Shown here: one piece after another, positions 6,666 to 12,151 of the stretch
Position numbering within the stretch: position 1 is the first letter of the stretch
How the letters are laid out: every line of letters starts with the position of its first letter
Source of the DNA: B16-G9 sp964455635
Lineage (GTDB): Bacteria > Bacteroidota > Bacteroidia > Bacteroidales > F082
Assembly (NCBI GenBank): GCA_964455635.1
Contig: CAYVWX010000083.1
Location: forward strand, 1-12,151
Length of the DNA: 12,151 nucleotides
Direction: 5' to 3'
The notes under the pieces: generated by a model
The model's input: only the letters and a program-made list of their open reading frames with translations
What the model was told of the DNA's origin: nothing
The model's database searches: none
Translations under genes and position numbers: made by a program

Positions 6666-8489
6666 TTATTCTTTAACAAATTTCCCGTAAAAATGCCCTT
6701 TTTCGGTTTGCAGATAAATGATGTAGATGCCGTTGTTAAGGCCGGAAAGGTTCACATGGTTGATGGTGTTGTTCATCAGCCTTCCGTTGCTAATTTCCAC
6801 ACCGGTGACGGTATAAACCTTGTAATGGATGTTTCCCGCCAATGCATGACAATCAATATTTAGTGCGTTGTGGGCAGGGTTTGGCCAAACGTTAATCAGT
6901 TGCGGCAGGCTGTTGTTGGTATTTACGGCTTCAATTTCATCGGGAAGCACCATCAAACTGTCATCAATGGCTTTTTGTTTGGCTTCGACAATACGATTGG
7001 TAACAATGTCCAGGGGGTTTGAACCGTCGTAGCTGCGTGCAAACACATAGGCTATGTCGAGCGGTTGTACATCGCCGGGTTTAAAGGTAAACGGCCCTGT
7101 GCTGATGACCCCTTTGCGGTCGCCGGGAGGATTAGCCTGTCCTGTACCATCGTTTTCTTCTGTCCAGCTAAAGCCCGGATCAATACCACCTGTTCCATAA
7201 TGGCAGGTATCGCTGTTTCCGGGATACCAATAATTGAAATTTATTGGCTCGCCATTGTTAACGTTAACATGCCAGTGGGTTCCGTCCTTGTAGTTTCCAT
7301 GCATGATATTGTAATAATCGGGAGCAATTTCCGGTATTGGGCCCGGATAGGCTACATTAGTCCAATAATAAAAAAAGCTCATTCCCCACCGTTCGTCGTC
7401 CACTACGCCGTTACCAAAATTGAGGCCGTTGATGCTTTCGTCGCATCCACCCGAAGGGTTATCGATATTATCAGCGTCCATGTATGGCCCGCCGAGCAAA
7501 ACAATGCCTAAAGCAGGTAGTTTGTCGCCATAACCGGGGTAATTAACGCCGTTACTTCCCAACGTGTAGTCTTCATCAAAGTCGTCGCCATTGTAGGCAA
7601 GCATGGCACCGAGTTTAACATCGCTTCTTATGTAATCATCAAAAGCGTTTCCTTCGTCGCCATCTGCAAAATTACCAAAATAGGTATCATAATAGGTGGT
7701 GTCGGAGCGATTGTAAATGTCGTAATGTACAAAAACGGTGTTCCAAAGGGCTGAATCAGCCGCATCGTTAAAAGCGTACGCCATGCCGTGAATTTCGATA
7801 CCCATGTTTCTTCCCTGACTTTCGGTGTGATAATCCCGCGCATCATTAAAAATAAAATAGACCGCCTCGTCACCTCGTATTAAAGGATAATCTCCCTGCA
7901 TGGGTTCGTAAATACCATTGTTGTTCTTGTCGTAATAAGGAGCCAACTGAGCCGCCTCGCCGTTGGCAACATCACCGTTACCCGGCCATGTGGCAATCTC
8001 TTTTTTGGGTTCATATCCGGCATCCTGATAATGGTTCATGTGGTATTTGATGTCGTTTAAGGAAAGTTTCCAAACATGAATCCATTTTTCGTCGTATTGA
8101 CTATTATAATTATTTGATACGGGCCCATACCAAAAATCGTCACCAACCTGCATATACCTGACGGCAGCAAGATGCAGGGAAGTATCACTGCCCGTGATAC
8201 TGTTTCCGCCTATCCACAACGAAGAAGCAAACATGGCATGGATGCCGCTTCCTTTTGGGACTTCAAAAGCCGGGGCAAAAATACGGTTTCCATTGCCATT
8301 GCTACCTGAAAATATAAAATGGTTAAAAAGATATCCGTTGGCATTGATACCTGCTTTAATATTGTTAATATCCAGCGTGTTATAAAAAGTGCTGCTATCA
8401 ATGTTAACAGCTGCCGGAACTGTGTTTTGAGCATTTAGGTTGATGCCTGCCAAAACAAGCATTGCAACCAGGAGGTAAAATGTTTTCAT
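6666..8489 (-). CDS. Large secreted protein of unknown function with T9SS type A sorting domain
   Basis: This 607-aa exported protein starts with a Sec signal peptide (MKTFYLLVAMLVLAGINLNAQ). Its long N-terminal region has a pattern I recognise from widespread uncharacterised Bacteroidota secreted proteins. It includes FASSLWIGGNS near 88-97, LAAVRYMQVGDDFWYGP near 108-123, DKNNNGIYEPMQGDYPLIRGD at 187-207, FADGDEGNAFDDYIRSD near 274-290, AYNGDDFDEDY and GYGDKLPALGIVLLGGP near 319-335. The Asp/Asn-rich stretches could bind calcium. Residues 528-607 are a T9SS type A sorting domain with VWPNPAHNALNID at 534-546, a YTVTG turn, NLSGLNNGIYIIYL and a basic end. It should be exported through T9SS to the surface or medium. 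No catalytic motif was identified. It has its own promoter box and is flanked by rsmI upstream and the RAYT gene downstream, giving no functional clue. Confidence 0.88.
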   Translation of the reverse strand: MKTFYLLVAMLVLAGINLNAQNTVPAAVNIDSSTFYNTLDINNIKAGINANGYLFNHFIFSGSNGNGNRIFAPAFEVPKGSGIHAMFASSLWIGGNSITGSDTSLHLAAVRYMQVGDDFWYGPVSNNYNSQYDEKWIHVWKLSLNDIKYHMNHYQDAGYEPKKEIATWPGNGDVANGEAAQLAPYYDKNNNGIYEPMQGDYPLIRGDEAVYFIFNDARDYHTESQGRNMGIEIHGMAYAFNDAADSALWNTVFVHYDIYNRSDTTYYDTYFGNFADGDEGNAFDDYIRSDVKLGAMLAYNGDDFDEDYTLGSNGVNYPGYGDKLPALGIVLLGGPYMDADNIDNPSGGCDESINGLNFGNGVVDDERWGMSFFYYWTNVAYPGPIPEIAPDYYNIMHGNYKDGTHWHVNVNNGEPINFNYWYPGNSDTCHYGTGGIDPGFSWTEENDGTGQANPPGDRKGVISTGPFTFKPGDVQPLDIAYVFARSYDGSNPLDIVTNRIVEAKQKAIDDSLMVLPDEIEAVNTNNSLPQLINVWPNPAHNALNIDCHALAGNIHYKVYTVTGVEISNGRLMNNTINHVNLSGLNNGIYIIYLQTEKGHFYGKFVKE

Positions 8490-8534
8490 GGGTTTAGGTT
8501 TTAATTAAAAAAATTGAGAAATACCTTAAAACCA

Positions 8535-8542
8535 CAAAGTTA
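8535..8542 (-). promoter_or_regulatory. Bacteroidota -7 promoter box for the 607-aa secreted protein
   Basis: TAACTTTG on the minus strand is an exact TAnnTTTG match, 46 nt upstream of the ATG at 8489. The upstream -33 region has only T-rich sequence without TTG. Its position supports transcription independent of rsmI. Confidence 0.45.
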
Positions 8543-8600
8543 TTAAAAATTGATTGAATAGAAAAGTTTTTGTAACTTTTTGGAAAGCAATAAGGCAGTT

Positions 8601-9281
8601 TTACTTCACTTTTTCGGGAGCACCAACCACAATCACGATTTCGCCCTTTATGGTTTTGGTTTTAAAATACTCAAGCACTTCGGCAATGCTACCCCTTATA
8701 TTTTCCTCGTGCATTTTGGTTAGCTCGCGGGAAACGGAGATTTTTCTGTTGTCGTCAAAAAATTCGGCAAGCTGGCTAAGCGTTTTAACAAGCCGGTGGG
8801 GCGATTCGTAAAGCACGATAGAATGAGGCAGCGTGGCAAGGAATTTTAACCTTGTTTGCCGTCCTTTTTTGTGGGGTAAAAATCCTTCGAAGAAAAATTT
8901 GTCGTTGGGCAGCCCCGAATTGACCAAAGCAGGCACAAAAGCAGTAGCTCCCGGCAGACACTCCACTTCGATATCTTTTTTAATGCATTCGTGCACCAAC
9001 AGATAACCCGGATCGGAAATGGCAGGTGTTCCCGCATCGGTAATCAGCGCCATGGTTTCACCGCTCATAATCCGGTCGGCAAAAACAGCTGCCGTTTTAT
9101 GTTCGTTAAACATGTGGTAAGCGTTCATTTTGGTATTTATTTCGTAATGCTTTAGCAGCTTTCCGCTGGTACGCGTATCCTCGGCCAAAATGGTATCCAC
9201 CTCTTTTAAAACTTTTACAGCTCTATAAGTAATGTCTTCCAAATTGCCGATGGGAGTTGGTACAATGTATAGTTTACTCAT
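8601..9281 (-). CDS. rsmI: 16S rRNA (cytidine(1402)-2'-O)-methyltransferase
   Basis: RsmI is a SAM-dependent enzyme of the tetrapyrrole-methylase fold that 2'-O-methylates C1402 in the ribosomal P site of 16S rRNA. The sequence shows LYIVPTPIGNLEDITYRA at the start, ILAEDTRTSGKLLKHY (31-46), MALITDAGTPAISDPGYLL (77-95), ECLPGATAFVPALVNSGLP, FFEGFLPHKKGRQ and LYESPHRL, all diagnostic. I chose the ATG at 9281 (MSKLYI, 226 aa), which matches family N-termini. An earlier in-frame ATG at 9308 would add nine residues and overlap the upstream peptidase gene. The protein is shorter than E. coli RsmI (286 aa), as is usual in Bacteroidota, lacking the C-terminal extension. It follows the M28 peptidase gene by 10 nt, so the two are probably one transcript. 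Confidence 0.96.
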   Translation of the reverse strand: MSKLYIVPTPIGNLEDITYRAVKVLKEVDTILAEDTRTSGKLLKHYEINTKMNAYHMFNEHKTAAVFADRIMSGETMALITDAGTPAISDPGYLLVHECIKKDIEVECLPGATAFVPALVNSGLPNDKFFFEGFLPHKKGRQTRLKFLATLPHSIVLYESPHRLVKTLSQLAEFFDDNRKISVSRELTKMHEENIRGSIAEVLEYFKTKTIKGEIVIVVGAPEKVK

Positions 9282-9291
9282 GGTTAACGGT

Positions 9292-10530
9292 TTAATAACT
9301 GTTTGCAAAATCCCTTATCAGCTTAAAAAAGTCCACATATTTAGTATAAGGTACGTTGTTGTCGGTTACCGAATGGTATTCCAGATATTCTTTCCCTCTG
9401 GTATAGATAAAAATGGCTTTTACCCCTTTTTTATAAAAAGGACAATGGTCGCTGTTACAGGCCTCGCCACGAGCTTTTACTTCGGCAAGGTAGTGGTTAC
9501 GGTTGTTTATGGAAACCATCTTTTTAAACAAGTTGTCATACACCTTGCCGTTTACCACGGTTATGCCTTCGCTACCTGTACCTATCATATCAAGGTTAAT
9601 TAACAGCTTGATGTTTTTCAATGGAAATAAAGGGTGCTCAGTAAAATAGGTCGAACCCGTCAATCCGGCTTCTTCGCCGCTAAAGAGGATGAAAGCCATG
9701 CTGTATTCAGGAGGATGTTGTGCGTAATAGTGCGCCAAATCAAGCACCATGGTGGTACCGCTGGCATTGTCGTTTGAACCGGGAAAATATGCTTTGTTTC
9801 CCATCATACCCAAATGGTCGTAATGCGCGGTAAAAACAAGAAAAGTATCTTTAACGGCAGTTCCTTCGATATATGCTGCAACGTTTTGTGTTTGATAGTG
9901 GTTTTCAAATTTGTTATCGAAATTAATTTGAATGGTTTTAGCCGTTTCGGGGAGTTTGTGCTTGTCGATTTTCAGCCAAACCGAATGGCCGACTTCCTTT
10001 CCGTTTGAAACATGCCACCACGGCTGTTTCTCTTCAAGCAAAATGGCACCTATGCCCCAGGGTAAATCAATGCCATAGAGTTTTTTAAAGGTTTGTGATA
10101 AAACCAGGAAGCCCTCTTTTTTACCGCTGTTTTCTACAAAATTTACCAACTGTTCGGGAGTTGTAACCGAATCGGGTACCCAAATCAATGGAAAGTTCCC
10201 TTTTATTCCCGGCGACGAAAGGCTGATTACAAAATCTTTTCCCGGAACCATTTTCCGGTCGTCGATGTTAACAACTATCCTGCCGGGAAAAGTGTTGATG
10301 GCAAAACTGTATGGCTGATAATAGGTATCGGTAAAACTTTTTAATCCTGATTTTTTAAACTGAGAAGCCACAAATTTTGCAGCTTTGGCATCGCCATGTT
10401 TTACATAACCTCGCCCGTGAAACGATTTTGAGCAAAGTTTACGGTTGGTTTTTTTTACAAATTGCAAATCCTGTGCCCGGCCGGCAGAAAAGATAAAAAC
10501 AGCAATAATAATGTTAATAAGGCGGAACAT
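9292..10530 (-). CDS. Exported M28-family zinc peptidase
   Basis: This 412-aa metallopeptidase of family M28 is probably an aminopeptidase. Numbering from the ATG at 10530, MFRLINIIIAVFIFSAGRAQ is a signal peptide. The catalytic domain keeps the complete co-catalytic two-zinc set: His236 in TAHYDHLG, bridging Asp254 in GSNDNASG, general base Glu286 and ligand Glu287 in FSGEEAGLTGS, Asp314 in NLDMIG and His386 in EYHSVTDN. Residues about 90-210 form an inserted region as in PA-containing M28 proteins, though a PA domain is not certain. A TTG at 10557 would extend the frame by nine residues, but the ATG directly before the hydrophobic segment is preferred. There is no T9SS sorting domain, so it is likely periplasmic. 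The substrate is unknown. It lies 10 nt ahead of rsmI. Confidence 0.92.
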   Translation of the reverse strand: MFRLINIIIAVFIFSAGRAQDLQFVKKTNRKLCSKSFHGRGYVKHGDAKAAKFVASQFKKSGLKSFTDTYYQPYSFAINTFPGRIVVNIDDRKMVPGKDFVISLSSPGIKGNFPLIWVPDSVTTPEQLVNFVENSGKKEGFLVLSQTFKKLYGIDLPWGIGAILLEEKQPWWHVSNGKEVGHSVWLKIDKHKLPETAKTIQINFDNKFENHYQTQNVAAYIEGTAVKDTFLVFTAHYDHLGMMGNKAYFPGSNDNASGTTMVLDLAHYYAQHPPEYSMAFILFSGEEAGLTGSTYFTEHPLFPLKNIKLLINLDMIGTGSEGITVVNGKVYDNLFKKMVSINNRNHYLAEVKARGEACNSDHCPFYKKGVKAIFIYTRGKEYLEYHSVTDNNVPYTKYVDFFKLIRDFANSY

Positions 10531-10580
10531 GGATTTGTAAATTTTGATGAAAATCAATTTTAAAACATCTTAAAGCTTAT

Positions 10581-10595
10581 AAAACCGACGGTTTT
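10581..10595 (-). terminator. Weak hairpin with T-tract after the hypothetical gene
   Basis: On the minus strand AAAACC-GTC-GGTTTT forms a 6-bp stem with a 3-nt loop that ends in TTTTAT, about 20 nt past the stop codon of the hypothetical gene. The stem is short with few GC pairs, so termination would be partial at best. No good promoter box follows before the peptidase ATG, which leaves read-through into the peptidase and rsmI plausible. Confidence 0.25.
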
Positions 10596-10614
10596 CAAAT
10601 CTGCGGGAATTATT

Positions 10615-11493
10615 TTACATAAACTTTTTTTCCAGCAGCTCTTTTAGCTTCAGATACGCATCAGAATCTTCAGCCCACTGATTTTGAACCTGTAACTCAA
10701 ACAAAAAGGTGTTGGCACCTTCAAGTGTTTGCATACTATCCAGTTCATCCAGCGCATGATTGTATCTGCTTAAATCGCCATTAAAAAGTTCGTTAATCAA
10801 TAAAAACTTCTCATTAATGCCAATAAACTTGCGAAGGTTGTTTTGCTTTTCGTGCGACAGTTTATCGGCCAGTGTTTTTGGTTTGTCGGCAGAAAGTTTG
10901 TCGGCAATGGTTTCGGGCGATGCCGAAAACAGGTCGGCCTGCGCCGGAGCAACTGTTTTTGTTTCTTCTTTAACCACCGGTGGTTCAGGCGGCCGGTTTT
11001 CAGGTGTTGTATCCGCAGGTTTTTCCTCTACGAATTTTTCCTGAGGCTGCTCAACTTCAAATTCAACGGTTTGTGCTTTTTCTTCTTTTGCAGGTTCGGT
11101 ATTTAAAACCGTTTTCTCTATCTCAGGAGCAACAACAGGTGCTTCAGTATTTTTAGGATGGCCAATCTCTTCCTCCGAAGTCATAATGGTTTCTGCCTTT
11201 ACAGCCTGTTTGTTTTTAATTAAGCGCTGTTTTTCAAGCTCCATGCTGTTGTCAATTTCATGATCGGGAACCTCGACAGGTTCAGGTTTTTTTATGTCAA
11301 AAACGGTAACCTTCGGCGTGGCTTCAACCGTGGGTTCGAGCTTTAACACCGAATCGTACATCGAAATAGCTTTTTGTTTTAGTAAATCAATGTCAAGCTG
11401 ATGAATTTTAACATCAGGTTTCAGTTTTCTGATAAAGGTTCTTAAAGCAACCAGTTCAGTTTCAATTTGTAAAAGGATTTTTTCCTGTTCCAT
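10615..11493 (-). CDS. Conserved hypothetical protein with disordered middle and helical C-terminal domain
   Basis: The function of this 292-aa protein is unknown. Three parts are visible. Residues 1-55 are probably helical (MEQEKILLQIETELVALRTF) and might form a coiled coil. Residues 56-190 are rich in Pro, Glu, Lys, Val and Thr (such as FDIKKPEPVEVPDHEID and PENRPPEPPVVKEETK) and are likely disordered. Residues 196-292 include two DKLS repeats (ADKLSADKPKTLADKLSHEK), then a conserved-looking block, NNLRKFIGINEKFLLINELF at 218-237 and NGDLSRYNHALDELD at 238-252. I have a general memory of this FIGINEKF..INELF block in Bacteroidota hypothetical proteins. There is no signal peptide or membrane segment, so it is likely cytoplasmic. 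It is divergent from tdk and shares its promoter region. A linker or scaffold role is only a guess. Confidence 0.8.
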   Translation of the reverse strand: MEQEKILLQIETELVALRTFIRKLKPDVKIHQLDIDLLKQKAISMYDSVLKLEPTVEATPKVTVFDIKKPEPVEVPDHEIDNSMELEKQRLIKNKQAVKAETIMTSEEEIGHPKNTEAPVVAPEIEKTVLNTEPAKEEKAQTVEFEVEQPQEKFVEEKPADTTPENRPPEPPVVKEETKTVAPAQADLFSASPETIADKLSADKPKTLADKLSHEKQNNLRKFIGINEKFLLINELFNGDLSRYNHALDELDSMQTLEGANTFLFELQVQNQWAEDSDAYLKLKELLEKKFM

Positions 11494-11506
11494 ATAAATA
11501 TACTTT

Positions 11507-11514
11507 CAAAGTTA
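11507..11514 (-). promoter_or_regulatory. Proximal -7 box for the hypothetical gene
   Basis: TAACTTTG on the minus strand is an exact TAnnTTTG match, 13 nt upstream of the ATG at 11493, so its transcript would be almost leaderless. An identical octamer lies 25 nt further upstream, and its TTTG could act as the -33 element at a rather short 17-nt spacing. Confidence 0.4.
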
Positions 11515-11515
11515 T

Positions 11516-11523
11516 TACATTTG
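11516..11523 (+). promoter_or_regulatory. -7 promoter box for tdk
   Basis: TACATTTG on the plus strand matches TAnnTTTG exactly and would give a leader of about 60 nt to the tdk ATG at 11589. It sits between the two minus-strand boxes of the divergent gene. No clear -33 element was found. Confidence 0.4.
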
Positions 11524-11531
11524 CTGACTGG

Positions 11532-11539
11532 CAAAGTTA
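11532..11539 (-). promoter_or_regulatory. Distal -7 box for the hypothetical gene
   Basis: This second minus-strand TAACTTTG lies 38 nt upstream of the ATG at 11493 and would give a leader of about 30 nt, a more ordinary length than that of the proximal box. Which of the two boxes is used cannot be decided from sequence. Confidence 0.4.
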
Positions 11540-11588
11540 CTATTTTTAGCAGTAACCTATTGTATTTATTCCTTTACCGGCAAAAAAT

Positions 11589-12151
11589 ATGTTTTTAGAA
11601 AAAGATAAAAATGCCAGCGACCGTACCGGCTGGATAGAAGTAGTTTGCGGCTCGATGTTTTCGGGTAAAACCGAAGAGCTGATACGGCGATTAAACCGTG
11701 CACGCATAGCCAATCAAAAAGTGGAAATTTTTAAGCCTGCCGTTGATACGCGTTACGACGAAGAGGATGTGGTGTCGCACAATGCCAATGCCGTTAAATC
11801 GAATCCTGTTCAAAATGCTTCGCAGATACTTTTTTATGATGAGGACTTTGAAGTAGTTGGAATTGATGAGGCACAATTTTTTGATGATGAACTGATAAAC
11901 GTTTGTAACGAGCGGGCCAACAGAGGCAATCGAGTTATTGTAGCAGGTCTTGACATGGATTTTACCGGCAAACCCTTTGGGCCTATCCCCAAACTGATGG
12001 CCATTGCCGAGTATGTTACCAAAGTACATGCTATTTGCATCCGATGTGGTAATTTGGCGCAATATTCACATCGAAAGGCTAAAGATGATAAGCTGGTATT
12101 GCTGGGCGAAACCGATGCTTACGAACCGCTTTGCCGGAAATGTTTTATTGA
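11589..12151 (+). CDS. tdk: Thymidine kinase (type II), C-terminal end beyond window
   Basis: Tdk phosphorylates thymidine and deoxyuridine with ATP in pyrimidine salvage (cytoplasm, usually a tetramer). The 187 codons present cover nearly the whole protein, so only a few residues should be missing. Visible motifs are the P-loop GSMFSGKTEELIRRL (about 22-36), the Walker B-like VVGIDEAQFFDDEL, the GLDMDFTGKPFGPIPKLMAIAE stretch with the thymidine-binding lasso, and the structural zinc cysteines CIRCG and CRKC. It begins MFLEKDKNASDRTGWIEVVC, with the short leader before the P-loop typical of Bacteroidota Tdk. It is transcribed away from the hypothetical gene from overlapping promoter boxes. 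Only the extreme C-terminus is unverified. Confidence 0.96.
   Translation, partial: MFLEKDKNASDRTGWIEVVCGSMFSGKTEELIRRLNRARIANQKVEIFKPAVDTRYDEEDVVSHNANAVKSNPVQNASQILFYDEDFEVVGIDEAQFFDDELINVCNERANRGNRVIVAGLDMDFTGKPFGPIPKLMAIAEYVTKVHAICIRCGNLAQYSHRKAKDDKLVLLGETDAYEPLCRKCFI

Noticed and set aside
7251..7275. Palindromic GTTAACGTTAAC near 7258
   Set aside because: It falls in the coding sequence of the 607-aa gene, encoding part of an Asn/Val-rich stretch (VNVNNG); chance symmetry of common codons explains it.
7065..7511. Plus-strand 148-codon frame
   Set aside because: It is a shadow of the 607-aa T9SS cargo gene, which has a signal peptide and sorting domain in the other strand.
3171..8489. 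A new T9SS locus or polysaccharide utilisation cluster
   Set aside because: There are two cargo proteins and one GldN-like lipoprotein, but no SusC/SusD pair, no gldKLM, sov or porV homolog and no carbohydrate regulators, and the genes face different directions with a transposase between them.
9282..9308. Upstream ATG for rsmI at 9308
   Set aside because: It would add nine residues not found in the family and overlap the peptidase stop; the ATG at 9281 gives the normal MSKLYIVPTP start.
10531..10557. TTG start at 10557 for the M28 peptidase
   Set aside because: The ATG at 10530 directly precedes a standard signal peptide; the extension adds an unneeded charged segment.

Overview
The window looks like part of a Bacteroidota (Bacteroidetes) chromosome, probably a draft or metagenome contig because it contains a run of exactly 100 Ns. 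Four things point to this phylum: two secreted proteins that end in type IX secretion system (T9SS) type A sorting domains; several upstream regions with the phylum's TAnnTTTG -7 promoter box; few recognisable Shine-Dalgarno sites; and Bacteroidota-type SucA, Tdk and short RsmI proteins. The genus cannot be told from the sequence.

Layout, left to right. 1-1967 (-) is the N-terminal two thirds of sucA, the E1 subunit of 2-oxoglutarate dehydrogenase, cut by the left edge. 2111-3178 (-) is a D-serine dehydratase-like PLP enzyme that overlaps by 8 nt the gene before it, 3171-4964 (-), a secreted right-handed beta-helix (pectate-lyase/GH28-like) T9SS cargo protein. A 306-nt gap with divergent promoter boxes and a possible gene remnant follows. 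5271-5819 (+) is a small lipoprotein that resembles the core of the T9SS/gliding protein GldN. 5866-6537 (-) is a REP-associated tyrosine transposase (RAYT, HUH/Y1 family) interrupted by the 100-N gap, with a perfect palindrome at the gap edge. 6666-8489 (-) is a 607-aa secreted T9SS cargo of unknown function. 8601-9281 (-) is rsmI, 10 nt downstream of an exported M28 zinc peptidase at 9292-10530 (-). 10615-11493 (-) is a conserved hypothetical protein with a disordered middle. 11589-12151 (+) is thymidine kinase, cut just short of its end, transcribed divergently from the hypothetical gene.

Most of the window is core metabolism and housekeeping (TCA cycle, rRNA methylation, nucleotide salvage) interleaved with envelope and secretion genes. 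Two T9SS cargo proteins and a GldN-like lipoprotein lie within about 5 kb, but no GldKLM or Por/Sov core gene is visible, so this is not a secretion locus. I see no CRISPR array, phage, toxin-antitoxin or obvious defence system. The most unusual items are the palindromic repeat translated in frame inside the RAYT gene, the orphan GldN-like lipoprotein, and the overlap between a secreted beta-helix gene and a cytosolic D-amino-acid enzyme.
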